Assembly (NCBI GenBank): GCA_019188245.1
Contig: JAECZO010000041.1
Coordinates: 77,501-141,500 of the forward strand
DNA from: Novymonas esmeraldas
Lineage: Eukaryota; Euglenozoa; Kinetoplastea; Trypanosomatida; Trypanosomatidae
Direction: 5' to 3'
Length of the DNA stretch: 64,000 nucleotides
The stretch's first letter is position 1, and the number at the start of each line of letters is the position of its first letter. Position numbers and translations under genes: made by a program. Shown here piece by piece: positions 41,301 through 52,134 of the stretch. The notes under the pieces were generated by a model that was not told where the DNA came from, searched no databases, and saw only the letters and a program-made list of their open reading frames with translations.

Positions 41301-43173
41301 TCAGCAGCGCCCAGTCGGGCACGATGGCGGCGGGGGCACCGCTGCGGTCGCGGTTGGCGAGGTCGGTGGCTGCATCGGCGGTGGTGTTGTTGGGCAGCAG
41401 GGTCGCCACAAGTGGGATGTACAGCTCCTCGCGGACGTAGGCCAAACTCACGTGCCGCTCGGACGGCGCGGCGTGCGCGGGACTCGGGCGACCTCGCGCG
41501 GTGGCCCCGCTCGAGCGTCGCAGCGCTAGGAGGTGGCAGCGGACCTGCGACACCGCCGCCACCACCGCCACCAGCACCGCCCAGTCCTCGATCGCCTCTC
41601 CGGTGGGCCGACGAGGGGAGTGCTGCTGCGATGCCTCGTGCGGCGCGGACGGGGCAGAGCCGCCGCACACCACCGGCCACAGCCAGTCGTGGCAGAGCTG
41701 GAGCGCTATGTCGTGGCCGCGGCGCGCCGCCACGCTGCGGGGGCGGCGCTCCGCCGACATGGCTGCAGCATCGGACGTGGCGACTGCCAGTGCCACCTCC
41801 ACCACGCGCGGGAACAGCGGACACGTCACCAGGCTCCTCACATACGGCATCTGCACAAGGCGTGCACGCACAGAGTCTCGGTATGGCGGCGGCAGCATCG
41901 CCGCCGGACACAGAAGACCGCCAGCGCGGTGCGCGGCACGGCGGCGCCGCTGCTGCAGCTCGTCTGCGTCATCGGTTCCGAAATGATGCTCGAGGTGGCG
42001 CCACAGGTGTGCCTCCACCGAGACCTCGGTGGCCAGCGGTGCCGCTCCGTCGGTGTAGCGTGGCACCTCCGCCGCGCCGTCTGACGTGCGCGCTTGGCGT
42101 CGACGCTGTAGAGTAGGTGGTGGTAGTTGTTGCGTGGCGAGGGACAGCTCGATCGGCATCTGGTCAGGGTTCGCCCACCACCACAGCATCACGAACTCAA
42201 GCCCCAGCACCTGCGCCGCGACGTCGGACGGGGCGTGGCGGGCCATGTGCTGCTCCCACTGCATGTGCAGCGTGTGGGCGGAGGCGCAGAGCAGCGAGCG
42301 GATGCCTCGCTCCAGTCGCCGACGGAGACCCGCCGGCTGCGTCGTGTAGTCGTGCGGGTAGAGCGAGCGCAACCAGCGTGGCAGGGCGGGATCGCTGGTG
42401 CCGCCGTCCACGCCAGCGAGGTCGCAGTACTGCTGCAGGAACGCTTGCTCCAGCATTGCACGCCAGAAGGCGACCACATCAGAGGACAGGGCCGCCGCCT
42501 CCCCCTCGCGTCGCCGCTGACGCCGCTCCACCACCGCCATGTCTTGCAGCACCGCCTGCATCTCTTGAAGTGCTGCGGAGATGGGCATGACACGCCACGC
42601 GGCGTCCAACTCGGAGGCGGCAACGCTCGACGGCGCCTCCGGCCGCAAAAAGGTGTGCGGTCGGCGCGTCGTGGAGAACAGCGCTGCATCGGCGACGTTG
42701 TCAAAGGCGTGGCGCACAAAGACGTCGCGCGACTCGGCGACGCCGTCGCCCCACGCAGCAGTCGACGGCGCCCGCGCCGAGTCGCCGGGGCCGTCGCGTG
42801 CTGCTGCCGCTGCGACGGTAGTGGTGGTGGTGGTCGGTGGCAGGAGCCGCAGTCCGACAAGGTACTCCGACCACGGGGAGAGCCGTCCGGACTGCCGAGC
42901 CGCGCCAGCGTCGCCGCCGCGCACGCCCTCCCTTGCCGCATCGGCAGCTGCGCGCGCAAGAGCAGCGGCGAAGCACTCAGCCGCGACCTCTGCAGCACCG
43001 AAAGCAATGCCGCTGGAGTTCGGTGGGGTGGGTGGGGGCGGCGGGGGAGGTGCGCTGAAGTGTGCATGGCGGCGCTGGGGGCTCCACACACCACCCACCA
43101 CGGAGGCCGACGTGCGCAGTGCGCCACCGGCACCGCCGACCCGCAACGCTCTCCGGAGTCGATCACAACTCAT
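38359..43173 (-). CDS. Large hypothetical protein, possibly mitochondrial (1604 residues)
   Basis: Starts at ATG 43173 with MSCDRLRRALRVGGAGGALR, a basic, Arg/Ala/Ser-rich N-terminus that could be a mitochondrial presequence. The rest alternates helical segments (for example VVAFWRAMLEQAFLQQYCDL, WALLIFARVSACFAEAGML, WHLLFRTMCDTVPHVLHSG, RILLLLLQSCPDVYLVGLTL) with Ala/Gly/Ser-rich inserts. The helices are spaced as in alpha-solenoid proteins. The C-terminus (YRYCAYVNEFLLHRLPATAA, then VRVVLPSVQL, then ALRVAWEHDVGRAERAALRG) is conserved-looking. No domain is recognised with confidence; an RNA-binding helical-repeat protein (OPR/PPR-like) would fit but no repeat signature could be aligned. The complementary strand also carries a long open frame (38938-41529), a GC-rich shadow. 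Confidence 0.7.
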   Translation of the reverse strand: MSCDRLRRALRVGGAGGALRTSASVVGGVWSPQRRHAHFSAPPPPPPPTPPNSSGIAFGAAEVAAECFAAALARAAADAAREGVRGGDAGAARQSGRLSPWSEYLVGLRLLPPTTTTTTVAAAAARDGPGDSARAPSTAAWGDGVAESRDVFVRHAFDNVADAALFSTTRRPHTFLRPEAPSSVAASELDAAWRVMPISAALQEMQAVLQDMAVVERRQRRREGEAAALSSDVVAFWRAMLEQAFLQQYCDLAGVDGGTSDPALPRWLRSLYPHDYTTQPAGLRRRLERGIRSLLCASAHTLHMQWEQHMARHAPSDVAAQVLGLEFVMLWWWANPDQMPIELSLATQQLPPPTLQRRRQARTSDGAAEVPRYTDGAAPLATEVSVEAHLWRHLEHHFGTDDADELQQRRRRAAHRAGGLLCPAAMLPPPYRDSVRARLVQMPYVRSLVTCPLFPRVVEVALAVATSDAAAMSAERRPRSVAARRGHDIALQLCHDWLWPVVCGGSAPSAPHEASQQHSPRRPTGEAIEDWAVLVAVVAAVSQVRCHLLALRRSSGATARGRPSPAHAAPSERHVSLAYVREELYIPLVATLLPNNTTADAATDLANRDRSGAPAAIVPDWALLIFARVSACFAEAGMLQPAVAQQPATPARLWHLLFRTMCDTVPHVLHSGSTVTVMWVLLALEGVCTGPSMYYSTYRPTNAARVEALSAWWGTIAGVSSTAAPVGGTAEPAPEADESAVAAAVLLAAAGVLVPRTERCQRAAFAHSGADTGDAGRTPALTSVTASVPPGPQRRRGGGGGGGPAAALPSFASAARPPLPLQRHPPDALAQGHAHWEACGELSEEAVGVAVDVFRQYATLPALVTGHAGAPSSSTTAAAPPVSPPPRSRPSFMVLLRLLQVVALYGDGAQQGSAGGDHSGSLLHSVAEDVLTVCHPVVAVHLRKLRVYAAAASGRRGAAALLRDATLQTALECLSPAVGRQRLLSALLWSGLAADALEAAAPTGAVYGSGSLAWHVLERNRRRFLAVTAPGAAADGAAAAPAEDGDGDVGEDANSLEDATACMEEVLRHLWQLAIAIPDSARVALWLHPHVGGGGVASEVEGSGDHLQPHRAAAEHVDGGGDGDTPCAEPVSSFDTDAGALAPVEHGDDAEVGEAAAAAVWDNSIAEEEDDAYGVPANWSGGGDAEVGDDVAAVELPGEEVPAASRWDSRAAVAVEGVGDGGAAPHTGPAWCGVVTPSDIRGLAQALLAATPAAQHLFYSMLEVLSWAIGPRAMPGETTADLAHLAPLGHAHLAGDLGHRWCARLATNYHVCTAALRSLCALAPPNTAAVHGISLLRPPRMLERILLLLLQSCPDVYLVGLTLLAMVGDSGATGGGVRGPLLPWSVETSLAQLLFHAGVTATSVRRWRAEHHLPDAVAQSSVGEDGAAASATAQHVAVHRVLMQRIWADPCGSGSGGGGASCVATQREVLLSVGGLLLCSLERRDAAAAAAAVAGRRRESPALYRYCAYVNEFLLHRLPATAAPITAVRVVLPSVQLTSPSPSTVPPQQVVALRVAWEHDVGRAERAALRGGAAGRRRRTATASVTAPPVLHENDEVAYAASFL

Positions 43174-43291
43174 CGTCACGGCGGTGGCGCACCGCAGCAC
43201 CAGCCCTTCACCAAGAGGGAAGCGAGCGCACGAGTCTCTCGGCACGTTTGTCCCCCGTCCCTGGTCTCCCCCACCGACCGTGCACAACAGA

Positions 43292-43333
<42 letters not shown>

Positions 43334-44005
43334 AACACACACACACACACGCTCGCGCACCGACTGTGGAAATGGAAGATCAAGAGAAGGAGAGAGAGAG
43401 ACGATTGTGATGCCTTTGCGTCTGATCAGGACTCTGTGCGCACGCGGCGTGCAAGTTGTCACTTGTCCGCAGCGACAGCCGCTGAGGAAGCCGAGGTGGT
43501 GGTGGGCGATGGTGCACTCGACGGCGGAGGAGTTAACGTCGGAGGGAGAGGCGGTGAGAGTGCACAGAGAGAGAGAGCAGGCAGGCGAGAGAGGTGCGTG
43601 TAAGAAGGGAACAGATCACTCGAGTGACGTACCACAGTACACATACACACACACGTGCACCTGGATGAAGGGATGCGTACGACCTAAGGTACGTGTGTGC
43701 GTGTATTGGGGGGTCCGCAGCTGCAGGCGCGCTCTTCTTTCCTGTGAAGTCGAGAGAGTGTGTGTGTGTGTGTCCAACATCGAGAGAGTGTGGAAGAGAA
43801 GAGAAAAAAAAAAAAAAGTAGGGAACAGGGCGAAGGACGAGGCAACGTCGTGCGAAATGAGACGCACGCGTTGGTCCACACACACACACACACACGCACA
43901 CACATGTACATTCATACGCGTCCGTGTAGTTGATGTCGACGTGTCTATCTGTGTGTGCTGCTGCTGCTGCTGCTGCTGCTTGCATCCTGTGCCACCGCCA
44001 CCGTG
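43174..44005. other. Intergenic spacer with long CA repeat
   Basis: No gene supported. Contains the CA repeat at 43292-43350, GA-rich stretches (43377-43402, 43569-43592), TG repeats (43758-43772), an A-run (43804-43817), CA runs (43878-43903) and a CTG repeat at 43957-43980. Confidence 0.65.
43292..43350. repeat. CA/TG microsatellite
   Basis: About 29 CA units with two single-base interruptions, in the 5' UTR region of the 1604-residue gene. Confidence 0.9.
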
Positions 44006-47000
44006 TCACGTCTTGTTCGCTACGGAGCGCTTCACTGTCGCGGAGGTGCTGCGGTGCGGCCGCGTTTGCGCACCATCGGCGTCCGTGCTGCGAGCCACAT
44101 CGCTGCCGGCGGCGGTGGCGGAGTTGGGGCGCTTCTGACGCCCGGCTCGCACCGCCGAGCCGGATGCAGCCGAGGACGAGGACGGCCGGGTCACCGGCGC
44201 CTCCTCCTTCACAGCCGCACGTGGCCGTGTCGCGGCGGGGGTCGCACCGCCATCCGTTGAGCCGGTGGCTGCGCCAGACGAGGGGCGGGCTGCCACAGCA
44301 GAGCGCGGCGTGCGCGGGGCGACGGTGGTGAGAGCCCCGCCAGCCGGTGCTGCTGCTGCCGCCGCCGCAGGAGCTGCGAGAGGCGGCGCGGCAGTCGACA
44401 GCGCGGTAGGCGACGGCGCGCGCGTCGGCCGCGTGTGACGCGAGGCCGCCCCGCCGCTGGACGGGCGACTGGTGCGCCCCTCCGGCTGCTCGGCCGTCGC
44501 GGGGGCCGGGGGCAAGGCGGCGGCGATGGCGGCGGGCTCGGTGGCCTGAAGCCGCGCCATGACATCCGCCGTGAGCTGGAACCGCAGGAAGTTGGACTCC
44601 CGCAGGATGAGTTGGTGGTGCTGGAGGTACTCGGCGATGTTCGGCGCACGCCGCGCCATGGCACTCAGAGGGCGGGGCGCGACAAGCGGCGGCGAGCTCG
44701 ACTCGGATGCAGCCGAGGACGGGCACGGCGCTGGCATCGCCGGGTCGGGCGTCGTGCTGCGCCGCGGCGGGGCCGTCGCCATGTCATGCGCATTGCGGTG
44801 GCCCAACGCGGCCGTGACGCCGTCGCCGCTGCCGCCGCGCGACGGGGTGGAGTGCGGCGGCACGGGACTCTCCCCGCCCTCCTCGAGGGACTCGGCGAGA
44901 CGGTGACACAGCGGGTCCTCGCTGGCCCCGCGCGACGCCCCGCCGGTGCCCTCCTGCGCTGCGCTCGCGCAGCGGGCGGCGTACTGCTCCTCGGCGAGGA
45001 CGGCCCTCATGCCGCGGACCCAGTCGCGCAGCACCTCGCGGACGAGGAAGAGCTGCCGATCGAGGCGGTTGCTGACGAAGCTCGCGACGAGGATCGCGTG
45101 CGTGCGATTCAGTATGACGGAGTCGATGGAGTTCTCCACGATCACGACGCGGTTCACGTTGCGGCCGAGTCGGGTCAGGTCCTTCGTGTAGAAGGAGTCG
45201 CGGTACCACCGCGCGTCGCGGTAGATGGCCTCGTCGAAGATCTTGTTGAGCGGGTCGAGGCGGCGCATCGCCCGCCGCGCCAGACCCTCCTCGCTCGCCG
45301 TCCACAGCACCAACTCCAGCCGCAGCGGGTTCGTGTCTTTGGCGGTGGCGGGGCGTGCTTCTCCGGTGCCACAGAGGCCGGTAGAGGTGCCCGTGCCGGG
45401 TGTCCCGCCCGCGTCCGCGACCAGCGCGGCACCGGCGTGCTGGGGGTGGTACCCGTTCACCGACTGCCGCTGCGCGACGCGCGGGCGGTACTGCGGGGTG
45501 ACGCCCATGCGGAACATCGCCTCGTCGTAGAGTCGGCTCGAGGCGTGCTGGCCGCGGAGGCTGGAGTCGATGAACTTGTACCGCGGGGAGGGGCAGAGGC
45601 CGCGCAGCGTGTGGAGGAGCAGCTCCGCGCCGGGGCGCAGGATCGGCCCTGCGAGACAGCGGTTGTTGCACAGCGTCTCGTCCAGGTCGAACACGATGGT
45701 GACCGTGTTCGCCGCCTCCTTGGCGGAGAGCAGAGCGGGCAGGAGGTCGTCGGAGGCCCCCGACGTGGGACCCTTCAGCGGGGTGGAGCTGCCGGTGCTC
45801 ACGGTGGCGCCGCTCACCGCCTTGGCAGAGCCCGGCCGCCGGTGTGTGTCGCGGCCAGAGGCGGGCGGCACGGCAGTGGGGGTGTGGACCGCCCCCGCTC
45901 CCCCTCCAGCAGCAGCGGCGGCGGCTGCAACAACAGCACCAGCACCGCCTGTCGACGACGCCGATGACGGCGCCGTGCCCAAGGAGCCGCGGGAGCAGAT
46001 ACGGGCGTACTTGACACCAGCAGCAGCAGCAGCACCACCACCACCACTGTCACCGCCAACTCGGCCGCGCGGTGTCGTGTTCGATGCAGATGTCTCGCTG
46101 TTGCACACCGACCCAGTCCCGGCGCTGTCGGTGTGGCGCGAGCTGCGCGGCGCCGCGGTGCGCGCCTCACGCATTCGCGAGCTCGGTGACGGTGCAGCGG
46201 ACCCGCCGGGCCCGCGGTGGCGCGTGGTGGACGCGGTGCTACGCGGTCGCTCCGCTGCCGCGGCGCCAGACGCACCTCCAGCCTCGCGCACGGGCGGCTT
46301 CCCGTCCGGCCGGACGCGTACGCCGCGGCCGACTGACGTGGACGGCGAGGAGCACGACGAGGACGGCGCCACCGACGGGGGCTTCCTTCGTAGCCCCTGC
46401 GCCAGTGGCAGCGCTGCTGCTGCTGCCGTCGCCGCCTCCTCCTCCTCCTCTTCCTCTGCGGTCTCCCTCCATCTCCTGTGTCCCCGCTCCTCCTCCGCCT
46501 CCACCTCGTCGGACGCAGTAGCCCCGCCGTCACCGCGGACGCTCTCCGCCTCCTCCATCTCTTCCATCTCCTCCGCCTCCTCCGCGTCGATCCGCCCCAA
46601 CTCACGCATTAGCGTCTCCGGACTATCGAGGAGGTTTACGTTCTCAGGATGGCGCTCCTTCGTGATGGTGCGCAGCATCTCCAGTTCACGCTGCTGCTCC
46701 TGCTCGATGCGGCGACGCAGGCGCGGCGTGATGGGGGCGTGGCCTGTTGTGTCGGTCGCACGCAGCTCACCGCCCATGGAGCCACCCATCACCTGCCGCG
46801 CCTCCTCCGCCTCCTCCTCCACCGCCGCCTCATCATCATCATCGTCATCCTCATCATGTACGTGGCTGCCGCTGTCGCCGTCGTCGCCACCGCCACCGCC
46901 GCCGGGGTAGACAAAGGTAGTGTCGTCGTCCTCGTTCTCCAGCGTGGGCACCGCCGCCGGGGCAGACCCCCACTGACCGGTGCGCGGTGTGGCGTGGGAC

Positions 47001-49068
47001 GCGAGACTGCAGCTGGACAGCTCACCCGTGCGAGACTTCTCGTCCTCGCGCTGGCGGAGCACCTGCAGGTCCTCCAGAAGCGCCACGAGCCGCTCCGGCA
47101 CAGGCGAGCGGGAGCCGCTGCGCCGAGACGACGGCGCCTTCTCCCACACACCCGACTCTGCGGCGGCAACGGCGGCAGCGAAGCGCGGCTCTGGCAGCCG
47201 CAGCTGCGCCGGCGCCACAGGGGAGCGCCGCACGCCGGTGTTGGCCGCCGCGTCACCCGCCGCGGGGTGCGTCGGCGGCGACCGCGGCGTGCTCAGGCTG
47301 CGGAGAGACAAGCCCACCACCGCCGCCGCGCCGCTCGTCCGCTTCGCCCGCGATGGGTCGGCGGCAGAGGTCACCGCGTCGGGCTGCAGCGGCGTCACCG
47401 CTGCGGAGAGCAGCCGGGGCGTTAGTGGGCTGTCCTCCACGGTTTGCACGGAGCTGCTGCGGCGCTGCTGCGGCGAGGTGCTGCTCCGCGCCCCGGCGGC
47501 AGCCGCGGCGGCGGCGCTCCCCGGTGCGTCCTGATGGGCGGACGCGACGCTCTCCGACCTCGCAGCCGTCACCGTGGGCGGCGGGTGCTCGCGCGACGAG
47601 ATGGGCGCGGTCGGCGGCGTCGGTGGCGCGAACGCCAGAGGTGGGAAAGGAGAGGAGGAGATGCGCCGTGGCACGTGGGACAGCGTTACGTGGGGGACCG
47701 TGGCGCCGTTGTGTGCGGGGAGGGCGACCATCGGCGCGGAGCTGACGAGGCTGGAGCTGACCACGTCGGCGGTGCTGCTTGCCGCGTGATGCTCCACGTC
47801 GCCGAGCGAGTTGTCCAGCACCGAGGTGCGGCGGTCCTTCGCCACCGCCGCGATCACCGGTCGCCGCGGCGTCTGCGGGGCCGATGGGTGTCCGGTGGTC
47901 GACTGCGAGAGACTGCGCGCATGCAGAGCGTGCTGATGCACCTGTGGCGCGGGGCGCAGCTGTGGCTGCTGCGAGGACGCGTAGCTCAGCACCGACGCGC
48001 TGCGCCCGTCGTCACCGATGCTGGCACTGCTGGCGAGGAGCTCGGCTGGCGACCTCGACGCGACGCTGGGCCCGGCGACAACCGCCTCCCCCGCGGTGCT
48101 CGCCACGCTGGACTCCCGTGTGGTGCGACTGCGGCGCTTCCCACCGTCGATGTGTGGGGCGGGGTCTGCCACGCGGTACAGACGCGCGCGGCTCGGCCCG
48201 GCGTCCACGCCGAGCTGGAACGGCGGTGACGCGGCCACGTCCACGTCGCTTCGGCTGCTCAGCGAGTTCCGAGCAAGAGGCCACGCCGCCGCCTCGGTCG
48301 TCCCCCGCTCCACCGGGGAGACGACGTCGACGAAGCGAGAGCGCCCGCGGCGGACCAGCCCCGCACCGGCGCCGCCGTCGCGTGTCTGCCGCTCGCTGCC
48401 GCCGACCACACTGGTCGACGTCGGTGCGTCGGCAGCGAAGGCCGGCTCGGCGCTCGGCGTCTCCGACGAGGGCGGTGGCACAGATGCGGTGTCGTTGGCC
48501 TGTGCCTCGGGTGGTGGTGCAGAGAGGTGAGCGCGGCTGCTCGCCGTCGGTTGCGCAAATCGTGGGACGCCGTGTGACGCGGCGGTGATCGAGCTCGAGA
48601 GCCGCGAGGTTGCTGGCGCGGCGCTACCGCGGGGTGGCGCTGGTGTGGATGTCGCGGCTGAGCTCGGCCGAACACGCGCTGAGGGGAATTGGTGGTGGTG
48701 GTGGTGGTGTTAGTGAGAGACGCCGCCGTGTTGGTGCGCACCAACGTGGCTGCCTCGGTCTGTCTCGAGGATGGCTGGCGGACGGACGCACGCCTCACCG
48801 CGCCGGCGCGCGCCGATGCACTGAAGGACCTTGGGCCATCGGCGTTGCGTGCCGCCCTCCCACTGCCGCATGGGGAAGGTCCGACGGCGACGGCTGGAGT
48901 CGAGGTCGGGTGCACGAGGGGTGCAGGTGCGGGGGTGTGCAACGATGGGTCCGTGTTGGAGCTGCGCTTGCTCGCAAGAGACAGCCGCTGCGGCCTGTTG
49001 GAGTTGAGTACGTCGACGCTGCTGCTGCTGTTCTCGCTGAGACGCCGCGGGCCACCATTCGACGGCAT
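44006..49068 (-). CDS. FCP1/NIF-type phosphatase-domain protein with very long disordered region, apparent frame break
   Basis: The first ATG with a protein-like context is at 49068 (MPSNGGPRRLSENSSSSVDV). That frame runs well to about 48690, then loses protein-like composition, while a second frame opens after a stop at 48710-48712 and stays open to the stop at 44006. The switch is -1 and falls in or next to a GGT/ACC repeat and a G4/C4 run. In total about 1687 residues. The first 1100 are Ser/Ala/Thr/Pro-rich, with acidic runs, and probably disordered. Residues about 1118-1360 hold the FCP1/NIF phosphatase domain: VTIVFDLDETLCNN with the catalytic DxDxT/L motif (nucleophile Asp near 45688), LELVLWTASEEGLARRAM, KDLTRLGRNVNRVVIVENS and DRQLFLVREVLRDW. 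The second motif VENS corresponds to VDNSP in SCP/Dullard enzymes. Protein Ser/Thr phosphatase activity is likely; the substrate is unknown. A disordered C-terminus follows. Confidence 0.75.
48683..48712 (-). repeat. ACC/GGT triplet run at the frame break
   Basis: A short GGT repeat (plus strand, 48691-48709) coding for polythreonine in the N-terminal frame and polyhistidine in the downstream frame. A GGGG run lies at 48683-48686. The reading-frame discontinuity of the phosphatase gene is here. Confidence 0.7.
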
Positions 49069-49605
49069 TGTGCGAACGCAGGTGCGCTTGTGTCTCTGTG
49101 TGTGAGTGAGTGTGTGTGTGAGTTCCCTTCGCCTTCGCAGCACTGCGGCGGTTAACTGCAAGATGGGGAGGAAGGGCCCAAATATCTGCTCACACGCTTG
49201 TCGGGTGCGATACAGGGGAGTGATGTACGTCACCACCAATTCAGCGTCTGTGGGGGTGTGTACACGCAGCCACCATCCCGCACCACACTCGCAGATGGTC
49301 ACACACGGAGACACACACAAACACACACACACACAACGCAGTTGATGGAACTTCCAAGAGCGGACGCCGAATGAATACACAATGTATGTGAGCGATGAAA
49401 GAGTTCTCTCTCTCACTCCTTCCCTCGTTCCCGTCCTCGACGATAGCGCCAACAACGCGGATGCTGCAGCAGAGTCAGCCCCTTCGCCCTCACTTCCTCT
49501 AGACGCGTGGGTGTGCACGGTTGCGGTGCGAGACGACGAAGGAAGATGGAACCGTCTACCACCGTTGCAGTCGCACCTTTCCAACACACACACACACACA
49601 GAGAA

Positions 49606-49649
<44 letters not shown>

Positions 49650-52134
49650 AGAGGCACAGACACACACAAAAAACGCAGACAGCACACGCACACAGACACA
49701 CAGAACGTCTTGTGTGTGTGTGTGTGTGTGTTTGTGGAAGGGGGGGGAGGCAGGTCGCCGTCTACGAGTCGCCCCGGTACGCTACGCGCACTGACACGCA
49801 CGGGATCCTGCCCCCTCTCTCAAGCAAACAAGCGAAGCGAAAGAAAAAAAAAAAAGAAGAAGAGCAGACCTTGACTGCAGAGATACAGAAACACAGGCGA
49901 GAGTCGTCGAGCTCGATGGGAGATGAGGGACGTCGAGAGAAGCAATGGAGGGTTGAGAGGACCACACAGACAGAGACAAACAGACAAACAGACAAAGGGG
50001 GAGGGAGGATGGAGCACGAGAGGTGGTGCGGAGATGGAAGTGGACGATGTTGAAGGACGCGGCGACGAGGAGTGAGAGGAGGAAGGGAGGTAGACGCGCG
50101 CTGCGGGGAGAGCAGAGAGAATGGAAGATGGAAGGGAGGGGGGGGGGAGGTGAAGGATGAACGCCTACGATGATCTACAGCTACACCGGATGTGCGAGTG
50201 TGCGTGTGTGCAGTGGTGGAGGAGAAGGGAGAGAGGGGGGAGGGGAGAGGAAGCGCACAGTCAAAGACACGAAGAAACCCTTTAAAAAAAAAAAAAAACG
50301 GTCGTGTGAAGTCGCGGTGAAGTAAAGTGAAATGGAGAGAGAGAGAGTGCGTGTGTGTGGAAGGGAAGGGGGGGACCGTCAGCGTGATGTGGGCGACTGC
50401 ACCGCTAGAACCGTAGTGATACGACAGGAGAGGGGGGGGAGAGGAGAGGAGAGCGGCACGGGACGACGGCGACGCTGTGGAAGCTGTGATCGAGTGAGGG
50501 GACGAGCAAGCACAGAGAGAGAAAGAAGAGAGAGGAGAAGGAGAGACAGCGCCGCCACGGCTGAGAGAGAGTGTGTGTGTGTGTGTCGTGGTGGTACACA
50601 CACCGCGCCGAGAGAGATAGGGGGGGAAGCGCAGGAGGAACGGGGAGAGCTACAGATGACAGAGAGAGAGTACGGAAGACGTGTCACGGAACACAAAGTG
50701 GCGCACGTGTGTGTGTGTGTGTGTGTGCCTTTTGCTCGCGTGGGGGCGTGCAATCGGCAGCTGTGCGTAACATTGACACAGCGTTGCGTTTGTGTGTGCG
50801 TATGTGTGCGCGTATGTGTGTTTGTGTGTACATCACCCAGCCGGCGGCGAAGCGTGGGGGAGGAGCAGTGATGATGAACGCGAGATGAGAAGTGAAGAGA
50901 GAAGTGGGGAACAAAAATGCTGGTGAGAGAACGACTGTGTCGCACGCCGTCTCCCCGCACTGGCACACACACACACGCAAACAGCGTGCCATGCACAGGG
51001 ACAGAGAGAAGGCGAGAGCGAGCAAGAGAGGGAGAGGGAGGGGGGCCACAGATGCGGTAGGTGCACGTGTACGCGGCGGCAGCGGCACACAACGGTGGGC
51101 AGAGAGACAACACACACACACCGCCCTCTCTCCCGCTCTGCAGCCTCTCTCTCTGTCTCTCCCTCCACCTCTTTCCCATGTGGACTGCGGTCGCCCATTC
51201 GTGTTGGCGCGTTGAGCTGAGGAGGAGGCGGAGGGCACAAGCTCGACGCGGAGAGACACTCGCGCATCGCACTGTGCAGTGGCTTCGTGCCTGCGGTGAC
51301 GTGTGAGTGTGTGTATGTGTGAATGTGCCGCGGGGGAAAGCGAAGGCGGAGAAGCAAAAGAGAAAGAGCAAGAGAGAGAGAGAGATCAAAAAAAAAAAAA
51401 AAAAACACGCAACACGTGTCAAGGCGCGAGTGCAGCTGCACCACACACTTGTAGATGACATGCAACAGACTTGACAGAGGAGGAGGAGGAGGAAGAGGCA
51501 CGACTGGTCAGGTAGCCAGAGTTGAGAGAGGGAGGGTGGTCAGAGCAGATGCACCTCGGTGTCCTTCGCACACAGCCTCCTCTGCCTCTGCCCCTCTCCA
51601 TTGCTCTCTCCACGCAGAGGCACAGGCACGCCAACAAGCACACACACACACACATTAACACACACCCGAGATAGAGAGAGAGAGAGCAACAGCGACAACA
51701 ACAACAGCAACCAACAACGCAGAATCACATCGCAGTAGAACGAGAGAGAGAGGGGAGGGGGAAGAGAGACAAGAGAGAGCGACACAGACAAACACACACA
51801 CACACACAAACATCCATCACAGTGGCTGACGATGTACATATCCGGTAGGCGGCGTCCACCGCGAAGACAAAGCAACAAAGTAAAAAAAAAAAAAAACGCA
51901 CGCACTGGCGTACGCTACACATCATCCACGCCGACACTGTCATACAACGAGAGAGAGAGTCAGATACATTCAGAGCGCGGTGATGGGGACGCTGAAGGGG
52001 AGCAGAGAGGGACAAGACGTATGTGCCGTGGACGACGATCAACCCCCCTCCTCCCACCACCACCACCACCAGAGCCGTCGACAGCGGCGGTGCTGTCGCT
52101 CTCTCTCCCCCTTTCTCTCTTCACCACCACGCCG
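49069..52134. other. Intergenic spacer (3.1 kb), longest in window
   Basis: No gene supported. It carries CA repeats (49586-49648), TG repeats (49713-49732, 50570-50586, 50705-50729, 50785-50830), A-runs (49843-49855, 50284-50298, 51388-51404, 51879-51896), G-runs (49740-49748, 50139-50148) and extended GA-rich tracts (50088-50140, 50215-50255, 50420-50455, 51005-51040, 51662-51690). The open frames on minus (for example 50379-51461) encode Ser/Leu/His/Thr repeat strings. It must contain the long 3' UTR of the cyclin and the 5' UTR of the phosphatase gene; non-coding RNAs cannot be excluded by eye. Confidence 0.6.
49606..49648. repeat. CA/TG microsatellite
   Basis: A long dinucleotide array in the spacer upstream of the phosphatase gene, adjacent to a shorter CA run at 49582-49601. 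Confidence 0.9.

Noticed and set aside
38938-41529. 863-codon open frame on the plus strand
   Set aside because: It lies antisense to the 1604-residue gene and encodes an Arg/His/Gln-rich shadow typical of very GC-rich coding DNA. No domain is recognisable.
50379-51461. 360-codon minus-strand frame in the long spacer
   Set aside because: The translation consists of Ser/Leu, His/Thr and Phe runs from microsatellites and homopolymers. It has no domain and no protein-like composition.
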